Assembly: GCA_903894975.1 (NCBI GenBank)
Contig: CAITSE010000354.1
Coordinates: forward strand, 1 to 32,414
Length of the DNA stretch: 32,414 bases
Direction of reading: 5' to 3'
From: an uncultured Lentisphaerota bacterium
GTDB lineage: Bacteria > Verrucomicrobiota > Lentisphaeria > Oligosphaerales > CAITYL01
Below the pieces are notes generated by a model that was not told the DNA's origin, did no database searches, and worked only from the letters and a program-made list of their open reading frames with translations. Within the stretch, counting starts at the first letter, position 1. Every line of letters starts with the position of its first letter. The position numbers and the translations under genes were made by a program. Positions 15,096 to 22,248 of this stretch are shown one piece after another.

Positions 15096-16262
15096 TTACG
15101 CGCGGGCAACCATCATGCGATGGAGAAGCTCCTGGATTTCGGCATCGGTCAGGTCGCGGGGGTTCGCCTTCATGCTGGCGCTGCGGCAGGTTTCGAGGAT
15201 TTTCGGGAAATGCGCCGGGGTCAATCCGGCCGCGGCAAAGTCCGCCGGCACGCGCAGGATGCGGCAGAGCGCTTCGACCGCCGCCACGAAATCATCCGCG
15301 CCGGCGCCCTGCCCCGGCAGCGCCACGGCGGCAAGTTCAGCCAGGCGTTCACCGCAGACCGGAGCGTTCAGGCGCAGGATATGCGGCAGCAGAATGGCGC
15401 AGGTCAGGCCGTGGGCCAAGCCCAGGTGCAGGCCGAGGGGATGGGCCAGGCCATGCACCGCGCCCAGGCTGCTCTGGGAGAAAGCCATGGCCGAAAGCAG
15501 GCTGCCCGCAGCAACCTCGGCGCGGGCCGCCCGCATTTCCACCGCCTCGCCACACACGGCGGCGGGCAAGTGACGCAGGAGCTTAGCGGTGGCGGCCGCC
15601 GCCAACGGCCGGGTCGCGTCGTTCGCCATGCGGGAAAGATAGGATTCCACAGCCTGGGTCAGGGCGTCGAGCCCGCTCCAGGCGACCAGTTCCGGCGGGG
15701 CCGTGAACGTTAGTTCGGGGTCCACCAACGCCGCGGCCGCGATCATAAACGGCGAGCGCAACGATTTCTTCACGCCCGCCGCCACATCGCTGAGGACGGC
15801 GTTGTTGGTGATCTCGGCGCCGGTGCCGGCCGTGGTCGGCAGAGCCAGCAGCGGCAGCCCCGGGCCGGGCAAGCTCTTCTTTCCATCATAATAAGGGCGG
15901 ACGGATTCATTCAAGGGGACCAGCACGGCCGCGGCCTTGGCGGCGTCCAGAACACTACCGCCGCCGATGGCGACCACGGCATTGGCGCCGCTGCCACGCA
16001 CGAGTTCAACCAGACGGTCCACGGCTTCCAGGGACGGATCATGCGGAATCCCGGAGGCCAGGCCGGCCAAGCTGCCGCCACAGAGAACGCGGAACTCTTT
16101 CAACCACTTCGGATCGCCGGCCACCTGGCGCGTGGTCACCAGAAACACCGCCGGCTTCGCGCCGCGCAACACGTCCGCCAGCAGTTCCGGCAGTTCCCGG
16201 CGAACGCCGCAGCCAAAACGGATCCGCGACGGATAGCTCAGGGAAAAACGTTCCGATGACAT
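15096..16262 (-). CDS. Iron-containing alcohol dehydrogenase (group III)
   Basis: 388-residue NAD(P)-dependent dehydrogenase interconverting an alcohol and an aldehyde or ketone in the cytoplasm. The N-terminal half is the dinucleotide-binding domain (GGGSVLDAAKAAAVL near 95, LPTTAGTGAEITNNAV near 140); the C-terminal helical domain supplies the metal ligands (GAVHGLAHPLG and LAHGLTCAILLPH). ATG 16262 is chosen because GGAGGTG lies 5 nt upstream; the open frame to 16337 runs into a dispersed repeat. The substrate is unknown. A FucO-like role, reducing lactaldehyde made by RhaD, is conceivable but the genes are 7 kb apart. Confidence 0.92.
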   Translation of the reverse strand: MSSERFSLSYPSRIRFGCGVRRELPELLADVLRGAKPAVFLVTTRQVAGDPKWLKEFRVLCGGSLAGLASGIPHDPSLEAVDRLVELVRGSGANAVVAIGGGSVLDAAKAAAVLVPLNESVRPYYDGKKSLPGPGLPLLALPTTAGTGAEITNNAVLSDVAAGVKKSLRSPFMIAAAALVDPELTFTAPPELVAWSGLDALTQAVESYLSRMANDATRPLAAAATAKLLRHLPAAVCGEAVEMRAARAEVAAGSLLSAMAFSQSSLGAVHGLAHPLGLHLGLAHGLTCAILLPHILRLNAPVCGERLAELAAVALPGQGAGADDFVAAVEALCRILRVPADFAAAGLTPAHFPKILETCRSASMKANPRDLTDAEIQELLHRMMVARA

Positions 16263-16304
16263 GAAGCACCTCCGGATCTGGGCTGCAATCCCTTGGCTTT
16301 GAGC

Positions 16305-16500
16305 CCCGGCGAGCATGCGCGTAAACTTAAGAACCATAACCTACTGAAAGCGAACGTCGAACATTGAACATTGAACGTCCAACGTCGAATTGGAGTTCAC
16401 GCCGTAGGCTTCAGCTCCATCCGGTCAGTTTTCCATTCAACGTTCAGCGTTCGACGTTCGATGTTCAACGTTCGTTAAGTTGACGCGCATGCCCGGCGGG
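16305..16500. repeat. Composite nested palindrome (two repeat families, 196 bp)
   Basis: The outer arms are GCATGCGCGTAAACTTAAG with flanks (16305-16333) and its inverted copy (16471-16500), matching at about 26 of 29 positions. Inside lie inner arms of degenerate 7-nt units NGAACRT (16351-16390 and 16435-16474), matching at 32 of 40 positions. The centre contains GGAGTTCACGCC and GGCTTCAGCTCC. It lies upstream of Fe-ADH and downstream of the RNA nuclease. A third copy of the outer arm occurs at 32366-32400. Confidence 0.85.
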
Positions 16501-16514
16501 GCGGCCGTAAGTAG

Positions 16515-16533
16515 CCTGGGGCGAAGCCCCAGG
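16515..16533. repeat. Short GC hairpin with GCGAAGC core
   Basis: CCTGGGGC-GAA-GCCCCAGG, an 8-bp perfect stem with a 3-nt GAA loop. The d(GCGAAGC) core is a known, exceptionally stable DNA mini-hairpin. There is no U-tract, so it is not a standard terminator; it lies about 70 bp past the RNA nuclease stop. Positions 16534-16599 show nothing further. Confidence 0.6.
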
Positions 16534-16599
16534 GTCAGGAAACAGAAATAAGACTTTCCATGAACCAAATACTCGGGCAAAAACGACAGCGGCGCCGGC

Positions 16600-18006
16600 T
16601 CACTCCAGCGGATAATCCACTCCCGGCGCGACCACGACGACCTCGCGGACGCCGCGTTCAAGCAGCCGCGTCTTCATGCTCTCCAACGCATCACTTTCAC
16701 CGTGGACCAGGTAGGCCCGGCGCAACCGCTGCAGATCCATGGCGCCGACAAAGCGGGTCAGGTCCTCGTAATCCGCGTGGCCGCTGAAGGTGTTGAGGAT
16801 CTTGACCTTGGCGCGCAGGGGATACGAATCGCCAAAGATCTTGACGCTCGGCCGGCGGTCGGCGATGGCGCGCCCCAAGGTGTTCTGCGCCATGAACCCC
16901 ACGACCAGAACGGTATTGCGCGGATCGGCGATGTTGTTCTTGAGATGGTGGAGGATGCGGCCGCCTTCGCACATGCCGCTGCCGGAAATGATAATGCAGG
17001 GATCTTTCCGGTCGTTGAGTTTCTTGGACTTCTCAACGTCGGTGATGTAGGTGAGGCGTTCGAAGCCGAAGGGATTGTCGTGGTGGTCGAGGAAGGCCTT
17101 GCGGATGCTTTCGCCGTAGCATTCGGGATGGATGCGGAAGATGCCGGTGGCGTTGACGGCCATGGGGCTGTCTACGAAAATATCCAACTCCGGGATTTCC
17201 TTGGCGTCGCTGAGGAGGTGCAGGAAGAAAATCAATTCCTGGGTGCGGCCGATGGCGAAGGACGGGATGATGATCTTGCCGCCGCGCGCGGCGGTCTCGC
17301 GAATGACGGCAGCCAGCTGGGTGCGGGCGTCGGCGATGGGGTCATGCTTGCGGTTGCCGTAGGTGCTCTCGCAGATCAGGTAATCGACGTCCGGGAACGA
17401 TTCCGGCGGCGGGATGATGGGCATGCCGGGCCGGCCGACATCGCCGGTGAAGAGCACCCCGGTGGTGCCGCCGCCGGCGTTCTTGCGCGTGAGCTTGACC
17501 AGAGAGGAGCCGAGAATGTGCCCGGAATTGAACAGTTCCCCCTCGACGCCGCCGGGCAGCAGGAAGCGCCGGTGCCAGCCGAGGGTGACGAAATGATCCA
17601 TAACCTTGAGCACGTCGCGCTCATCAAAGACCGGCGGGACGGCCTCCTTGTCCGGCATCTTTTTCAGCATCCATTCATAGTCCTTGGCCATGATATGGGC
17701 GGAATCCATCAGCACGAGATTGGCGATGTCGCGGCTCGCGGAGGTGCAGTGGATGTTCCCTTCATAACCATGCTTGACCAGGGTCGGCAGGTTGCCGGAA
17801 TGATCGAAATGGCCGTGGCTGAGCACAACGGCGTCAAGCTTGGCGGGGTCGAAGGGAAGTTCGCGGTTCTTGACGTCGGTCTCCTTGCGGCGACCCTGGA
17901 ACATGCCGCAGTCCAGCAGGATCCGTGCGCCGCCGTCAACCGTGACCAGATGCTTGGAGCCGGTGACTTCACCTGCGCCGCCGAAGGAACGTAAGACCAT
18001 GCCCAT
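16600..18006 (-). CDS. MBL-fold beta-CASP RNA-processing exo/endonuclease
   Basis: 468-residue metallo-beta-lactamase-fold nuclease of the RNA-specificity (CPSF73/YSH1-like) branch. The metal motif VVLSHGHFDHSGNLP gives the HxHxDH signature near residue 60. The beta-CASP insertion carries IIPSFAIGRTQELIFFLH and FVDSPMAVNATGIF. The C-terminal RMMBL part shows IISGSGMCEGGRILHHL and LNTFSGHADYEDL. It probably takes part in RNA maturation or turnover. Start: ATG 18006 has AAGGG 9 nt upstream; ATG 18000 and an upstream TTG are alternatives. It lies downstream of the YhcH-family gene, with a small inverted repeat between. Confidence 0.92.
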   Translation of the reverse strand: MGMVLRSFGGAGEVTGSKHLVTVDGGARILLDCGMFQGRRKETDVKNRELPFDPAKLDAVVLSHGHFDHSGNLPTLVKHGYEGNIHCTSASRDIANLVLMDSAHIMAKDYEWMLKKMPDKEAVPPVFDERDVLKVMDHFVTLGWHRRFLLPGGVEGELFNSGHILGSSLVKLTRKNAGGGTTGVLFTGDVGRPGMPIIPPPESFPDVDYLICESTYGNRKHDPIADARTQLAAVIRETAARGGKIIIPSFAIGRTQELIFFLHLLSDAKEIPELDIFVDSPMAVNATGIFRIHPECYGESIRKAFLDHHDNPFGFERLTYITDVEKSKKLNDRKDPCIIISGSGMCEGGRILHHLKNNIADPRNTVLVVGFMAQNTLGRAIADRRPSVKIFGDSYPLRAKVKILNTFSGHADYEDLTRFVGAMDLQRLRRAYLVHGESDALESMKTRLLERGVREVVVVAPGVDYPLE

Positions 18007-18026
18007 GGGAGTGAACCCTTGTGTTT

Positions 18027-18079
18027 GAACAGAAGACGCCAAGACGCGGAGACGAGTGTTTTCTTTGCGCCTTCTGTTC
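18027..18079. repeat. GAACAGAAG-family inverted pair
   Basis: GAACAGAAGACGCCAAGAC (18027-18045) and the inverted copy TTCTTTGCGCCTTCTGTTC (18061-18079) agree at about 16 of 19 positions, with 15 nt between. It occupies most of the 74-bp gap between the YhcH-family stop and the RNA nuclease start. Confidence 0.7.
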
Positions 18080-18080
18080 G

Positions 18081-18530
18081 TTAGGAGATGCGGATCTTAA
18101 AAACGGCTTTGCGCACGGGGCCGACGCCGGCCAGGGGGGCGTGCGCGTCCTCCGGCAGGAACAGGGCGAACACGCCGGGCGGCAGGTCGAACCACAGGTC
18201 CGGGGGATCGGCGAAGAATTCCAGGTCCCGTTTCGCATCGTATGCCGTCTTGATAGTACAGCAGCGGGCCAACGGCTTCCAACCGATCCGTTCGCCCGGA
18301 CCGAGGGCCACTTGGACGTCGGCAAACCGGCGGTGCGCCTCCAACACGGCCCCCTCCAGGCCACGCCCCTGGTCGTCGGAAATCCCCACCCAGAGATCGT
18401 CTCCGGAGACCGGATGGCGCCCGGCCGGCAACGCCTCCAGGCGATGGGTGCGAAGAAATTCAGAAACTGCCGCAATACCCTCCAGCAGAGACTGATGACG
18501 ATTAATACGTTCCAGGCTGTCCACGATCAT
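18081..18530 (-). CDS. YhcH/YjgK/YiaL (EbgC/TabA) family protein
   Basis: 149-residue single-domain cupin-like protein. The family signature is visible: LEAHRRFADVQVALGPGERI (usual form E-HRxYxDxQ), the DLWFDLPPGVFALFLPEDAH segment with the conserved PEDAH, and a C-terminal VRKAVFKIRI. Members include the EbgC beta-galactosidase subunit and the biofilm regulator TabA; several sit in sialic acid or sugar catabolism operons, and the biochemical function is often unassigned. ATG 18530 has AGGA 9 nt upstream. It is the first gene of a possible two-gene unit with the RNA nuclease. A sugar-anomer or sugar-binding role is plausible but not shown. Confidence 0.88.
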   Translation of the reverse strand: MIVDSLERINRHQSLLEGIAAVSEFLRTHRLEALPAGRHPVSGDDLWVGISDDQGRGLEGAVLEAHRRFADVQVALGPGERIGWKPLARCCTIKTAYDAKRDLEFFADPPDLWFDLPPGVFALFLPEDAHAPLAGVGPVRKAVFKIRIS

Positions 18531-18656
18531 GGGGGGATCCTGTCGGGGTTGCAGACGGGGTTGGCGGCCGGGCGAACCGGGTCTTAAGAATATACCGCCG
18601 CCGCGCCCCCCCCGCCGCGCCGGAACGGCAACCGGGCAAAAATTTTTGGCAGGTAC

Positions 18657-18689
18657 TTGTGCCCTCGCGTTGGCGTGTTAGTTTAACAC
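18657..18689 (+). promoter_or_regulatory. Candidate HU promoter with overlapping dyad
   Basis: TTGTGC (18657-18662) and an extended -10 TGTTAGTTT (18676-18684) are 16 nt apart. GTGTTA-GTT-TAACAC (18675-18689) is a perfect 6-3-6 dyad covering the -10, so a bound protein would block RNA polymerase. Likely the promoter of the HU gene; the regulator is unknown. Confidence 0.4.
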
Positions 18690-18758
18690 CGTCACGTTGA
18701 ATCTGTTCCGCTACTGGCGGTTACCCAACTGCCTTCACGCCAATAAGGAGTCCGAACC

Positions 18759-19058
18759 ATGACGAAGAGAGACCTCGCCATCCGCATCGCGCAACAGACC
18801 AAGCTCAACCAGAACGACGTCATGAAGGTGATTCAGATGTCGCTCGACAACATCGTGAGCGAAGTTGCCGCCGGCCGCAACGTCGAATTCCGCAACTTCG
18901 GCGTGTACGAAGTCGTGGTGCGCAAGCCCAGGATCGGCCGCAACCCGAACGCCCCCAAGGATACCGTTGAAATCCCGGAGCGCGTGGTGGTGAAGTTCAA
19001 ACCGGGCAAGATCATGGAAGCCAAGGTCGGCAAGATCAACCCGAAGAAGATCAAGTAA
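18759..19058 (+). CDS. HU family nucleoid-associated DNA-binding protein
   Basis: 99-residue DNA-bending protein that works as a dimer and compacts the nucleoid. The N-terminal helices (TKRDLAIRIAQQTKLNQNDV) and the beta-arm region are intact: VEFRNFGVYEV, then RIGRNPNAPKDTVEIPER with the intercalating Pro in the arm tip (RNP), then VVKFKPGK. The C-terminus carries a Lys-rich extension (KVGKINPKKIK). ATG 18759 follows AAGGAG at 8 nt. It has its own candidate promoter with a dyad and a strong terminator, so it appears monocistronic. IHF cannot be wholly excluded, but HU fits better. Confidence 0.95.
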   Translation: MTKRDLAIRIAQQTKLNQNDVMKVIQMSLDNIVSEVAAGRNVEFRNFGVYEVVVRKPRIGRNPNAPKDTVEIPERVVVKFKPGKIMEAKVGKINPKKIK

Positions 19059-19095
19059 GAAAGCGGCCCGGATCGGCCCTTTCCCAAATGTCCCA

Positions 19096-19127
19096 GAGAG
19101 CCGGCCCGCGCCGGCTCTTTTGCTTTT
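19096..19127 (+). terminator. Rho-independent terminator of the HU gene
   Basis: GAGCCGGC-CCGC-GCCGGCTC (19098-19117) forms a perfect 8-bp stem, extended by A97-T118, and is followed by TTTTGCTTTT. It starts about 40 bp after the HU stop. Confidence 0.9.
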
Positions 19128-19163
19128 GCCTTTACATGCCAATGCCAGATCAACCCGGTTTCG

Positions 19164-19278
19164 TCCACGAATTCCACGAATTGACACGGAGGATGGGTGG
19201 ACGTTTATCGACACATCCTTTAATGGTATAACTCTTTGTATAATAAGTATATTTAGTGACATTCGTGGAATTCGTGGA
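19164..19278. repeat. 18-bp perfect inverted repeat enclosing an AT-rich stretch upstream of hisS
   Basis: TCCACGAATTCCACGAAT (19164-19181) has its exact reverse complement at 19261-19278, 79 nt further on. Each arm is a doubled 9-nt unit (CCACGAATT). The enclosed segment is markedly AT-rich, unlike the rest of the region, and holds a perfect TATAAT. Confidence 0.8.
19239..19244 (+). promoter_or_regulatory. Candidate -10 box for hisS
   Basis: A perfect TATAAT lies in the AT-rich loop of the inverted repeat, about 90 bp before the hisS start. A good -35 is lacking at the right spacing; TTGACA at 19181-19186 is too far for this -10. Tentative. Confidence 0.35.
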
Positions 19279-19331
19279 TAGCACAACTGTCACGTTTCGA
19301 TGCAAGTGATTAACGCGAGCAGGAACCCGCC

Positions 19332-20609
19332 ATGTCCGAAAAACTCGAACCGTTGCCCGGCACGTCCGACATCTGGGAGCCGGAAACCAGCCAGTGGGTC
19401 TTCCTGGAGAGCACGGCCCGCGACATTTTCCCGCGTTACGGGTACGGGGAACTGCGCACGCCGATTTTTGAACGGACCGACGTCTTCGTCCGCAGCATCG
19501 GCACCGAAACTGACGTGGTCCAGAAAGAGATGTACACCTTCGCGGACCGCGGCGGTCGTAGCCTGACTCTGCGCCCCGAAGGCACCGCCGGCGTCATGCG
19601 CGCCATCGCCAACCAGGGACTGGCCGAGGGCGAGGAACGCCGGGTCTTTTACATGGGCCCCATGTTCCGCGGCGAACGCCCCGCCGCCGGACGCCGCCGC
19701 CAGTTCCACCAGGTCGGCGTTGAAGCCGTCGGTCGCGCCTCCGCCGCCATGGACGCGGAATGCATCGCCATGCTCCACCATTTCCTCACCGAACTGGGCG
19801 TCGGCGACGGCACGATCTTGGTCAATACCCGCGGCACCGCCGCCGACCGCCCCGTCGTGGCCGAGGCGCTCAAAACCTATTTCACCCCGCTCAAGGATCA
19901 GCTCTGCCCCGACTGCCAGCGCCGCCTCGGCGCCAATGTCTGGCGGCTCCTGGATTGCAAGATCGAAAGCTGCCAGCCGCTGATGGCCGGCGCCCCGCGC
20001 ATCACCGACCTGCTCGGCGAGGAAAGCAAGGCCTTTTTCGCCCAGGTCTGCGCCACCCTGGATACCTTGGGCGTCCCCTACCGGGTCGAACCCCGCCTGG
20101 TCCGCGGCCTGGATTATTATATCCACACCGTCTTTGAAGTCACCCACGGCGGCCTCGGCGCCCAGAACGCCATCGCCGCGGGCGGCCGCTACGCCATCAC
20201 CCTGCCCGGCAATGCGGACAAAGCAATCGAAGGCGTCGGTTTCGCCGCCGGCATGGAACGGTTGCTAATGGCCCGGGAAAGCCTCGGGCTCAAAGCCGCA
20301 GCCGCGGCCGGCGTCCAACTCTACGTCGTCGGCCTCGGCTCCCGGGCCCAGGCGGCGGCCCTGCCCCTGGCGCAAATCCTGCGCACCAACGGGTTCCGCA
20401 CCCTGGCCGATACCGGCGCCCGCAGCATGAAAGCCCAGATGCGCGCCGCCGACCGCGCCGGCGCCCGTCTCGCCCTCATCCTCGGCGACAACGAACTCGA
20501 CCGTAACACCGTCGTGGTCAAAGACCTGAAAGCCTCGACCCAGGAAGAATGCCCGCGCGCCGGACTCGAAGCCCGCCTCGCCGCGATCCTGGCGCCCGAA
20601 GCCTGCTGA
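19332..20609 (+). CDS. hisS: Histidyl-tRNA synthetase
   Basis: 425-residue class IIa synthetase charging tRNA-His. The start has the family's EPLPGTSDIWEPE (the usual form is RGTxDxxP). Class II motif 1 is in FPRYGYGELRTPIFE, motif 2 around FYMGPMFRGERPAAGRRRQFHQ, and the histidine-specific motifs are LVRGLDYYIHTVFEV (HisA) and AAGGRYA (HisB). The C-terminal anticodon-binding domain (about 325-425) is complete (LYVVGLGSRAQAAAL, ALILGDNEL). ATG 19332 follows AGGA at 7 nt. It converges on ispG across about 90 bp. Confidence 0.96.
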   Translation: MSEKLEPLPGTSDIWEPETSQWVFLESTARDIFPRYGYGELRTPIFERTDVFVRSIGTETDVVQKEMYTFADRGGRSLTLRPEGTAGVMRAIANQGLAEGEERRVFYMGPMFRGERPAAGRRRQFHQVGVEAVGRASAAMDAECIAMLHHFLTELGVGDGTILVNTRGTAADRPVVAEALKTYFTPLKDQLCPDCQRRLGANVWRLLDCKIESCQPLMAGAPRITDLLGEESKAFFAQVCATLDTLGVPYRVEPRLVRGLDYYIHTVFEVTHGGLGAQNAIAAGGRYAITLPGNADKAIEGVGFAAGMERLLMARESLGLKAAAAAGVQLYVVGLGSRAQAAALPLAQILRTNGFRTLADTGARSMKAQMRAADRAGARLALILGDNELDRNTVVVKDLKASTQEECPRAGLEARLAAILAPEAC

Positions 20610-20643
20610 TCGCAGGCCCCCCGCGGGATCTTTTCCGGAGACT

Positions 20644-20679
20644 ATCGAGGGCTCTCGAGAGCTCTCGGCAGCCCTCGAT
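20644..20679. terminator. Dyad between convergent hisS and ispG, possible bidirectional terminator
   Basis: ATCGAGGGCT (20644-20653) and AGCCCTCGAT (20670-20679) are perfect inverted arms. The 16-nt loop itself contains a perfect 12-bp palindrome, CGAGAGCTCTCG (20656-20667). There is no U-tract, so intrinsic termination is uncertain, but the position between two stop codons fits. Confidence 0.5.
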
Positions 20680-20701
20680 GGCTCTCGAAGGCCCGGACAT
20701 C

Positions 20702-21796
20702 TTAAGCCAGCCCGCAGGCGGCGCGGATTTCCCGCAGCAACGCGGGCAGCAATTCGGCCTCGGCCAGCGTGGCCACGGTCCGGCCATTTTTGAACAGGAT
20801 GCCCTTGCCCTGGCCGCCGGCAATACCCAGGTCGGCGTCACGCGCCTCGCCCGGGCCGTTGACCACGCACCCCATCACAGCAATCTTGCGCAGGGGAATC
20901 ACCACGCCGGCAGCCTTGAGCCGGGCCACCTCGTCCTCCACCGCCTCGGCGATGGGCATGAGGTCGATCTGAGTCCGGCCGCAGGTCGGGCAGGAGACGA
21001 TTTCCGGTCGCGCCTCGCGCAGCCCGCAAGCCTCCAGGATCCGCAAACCGACACGGACTTCCTCCACCGGCGGAGCGGTGAGACTGACCCGCAGGGTGTC
21101 GCCAATCCCCTCCAGCAACAGGCAGCCAAGCGCGGCGGCGGATTTGACCGTGCCCGAAAGCCGAGTCCCCGCCTCGGTCACCCCGATATGCTGCGGCCAG
21201 GCCGACTGTTCGGCAAAGAGCCGGCAAGCCGCCACGGTCGCCGGCACGTTCGAGGACTTGAGGCTGACCTTGAGGTTGACGCAGCCCGCGTCCGCCGCCA
21301 TGCGGCAATTCACCAGCGCGCTTTCCACCAGCGCCGCCGAGGTCACCCCGCCGTGTTTCGCCAACAATTCTTTTCCCAGGCTGCCGCCGTTGACGCCGAT
21401 GCGTAGAGCCGCACCGCTGCCGGCCGCCGCCTGCGCCACTTCCCGCAACCGTTCCGGGCCGCCAAGGTTGCCGGGATTGACGCGGATGCCGTGGGCGCCG
21501 GCCGCCAACGCCGCCAGGGCCAGGCGATAATCAAAATGAATGTCGGCAATGACCGGAATCGGGCTGCCGCGGACAATATTGCCAAACGCCGCCGCCGCCG
21601 CTTCGTCCGGCACCGTGACCCGGATGATCTCGCAGCCCGCCGCCGCCAATTCCCGGATCTGGGCCAGGGTGGCCGCCGCGTCCCGGGTGTCCGTGGTGGT
21701 CATGGATTGAATGGAAACCGGCGCGCCGCCGCCGACGGCCACCCCGCCCACCTGGATCCGCCGCGTCTGTCGCCGTGCCCTGTCCGCGCCCTGCAT
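20702..21796 (-). CDS. ispG: 4-Hydroxy-3-methylbut-2-enyl diphosphate synthase (MEP pathway)
   Basis: 364-residue iron-sulfur enzyme converting MEcPP to HMBPP in isoprenoid biosynthesis. The N-terminal TIM-barrel begins with VSIQSMTTTDTRD and includes PVIADIHFDYRLAL and GIRVNPGNLG. The [4Fe-4S] ligands are the two cysteines of SCPTCGR and the Cys of MGCVVNGPGEA, whose Glu is also conserved. The order matches the compact bacterial form without the plant/chlamydial insert. The frame is open to 21940, but ATG 21796 (AAAGGA 8 nt upstream) matches the family's start. A 452-bp AT-rich gap with repeated motifs lies upstream. Confidence 0.96.
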   Translation of the reverse strand: MQGADRARRQTRRIQVGGVAVGGGAPVSIQSMTTTDTRDAAATLAQIRELAAAGCEIIRVTVPDEAAAAAFGNIVRGSPIPVIADIHFDYRLALAALAAGAHGIRVNPGNLGGPERLREVAQAAAGSGAALRIGVNGGSLGKELLAKHGGVTSAALVESALVNCRMAADAGCVNLKVSLKSSNVPATVAACRLFAEQSAWPQHIGVTEAGTRLSGTVKSAAALGCLLLEGIGDTLRVSLTAPPVEEVRVGLRILEACGLREARPEIVSCPTCGRTQIDLMPIAEAVEDEVARLKAAGVVIPLRKIAVMGCVVNGPGEARDADLGIAGGQGKGILFKNGRTVATLAEAELLPALLREIRAACGLA

Positions 21797-22248
21797 GGAG
21801 AATCCTTTCCCGTGCCATTTTTCACGGTCAATTCGGGTCTGCCGGCCCAAACCTGTACCCGGCCCCGGTGCCGTTTCAGCCTCAACATAACCCGCGCGGC
21901 CGGCAGGGCGAATTGCCGCAAGTCGCCCGCCCCCTGCCAACCCCAGGTTATGAACAGGTTGTTCACAGGCGCCCCGTGCGGGGAAAATTATACCGTGTTT
22001 TTTCTATCTTATTGCGGCGCAATATCTTTCTCATTTAGGATTAGTTAGTGATGTTGTTCACAGGCCGGGGCACCCCGGGTTTTGTCAAGTTGTACACAAC
22101 CCCTTGGCATTGCAGAATGTTGTGTTTTTAGAATGGCATTAGCGGCTGATTTGTAGTTGGTTATTTCGGCAGCCGTTTCTTTGCCTGCCCGTCGCAAAAC
22201 CGGTGTAAAAAAGCGCACACTTCCGAATATCCGCGACAAGCCTCCCGG
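21797..22248. other. AT-rich intergenic region with DnaA-box-like sites upstream of ispG
   Basis: No gene seen. The right part (about 21980-22240) is clearly AT-richer than the surroundings. Three same-strand sites match TTGTNCACA: 21959-21967, 22054-22062 and 22090-22098. The first two belong to a 13-nt direct repeat (GTTGTTCACAGGC, 95 nt apart), each followed by a small GC hairpin (CCCCG-TG-CGGGG at 21972-21983; CCGGGG-CA-CCCCGG at 22065-22078). A dyad TGAACA-GGT-TGTTCA covers 21951-21965. The region must also hold the ispG promoter. Origin-like or regulatory; see findings. Confidence 0.5.

Noticed and set aside
16263-16337. 25-residue N-terminal extension of the Fe-ADH
   Set aside because: It translates the dispersed repeat, and a strong ribosome-binding site supports the start at 16262.
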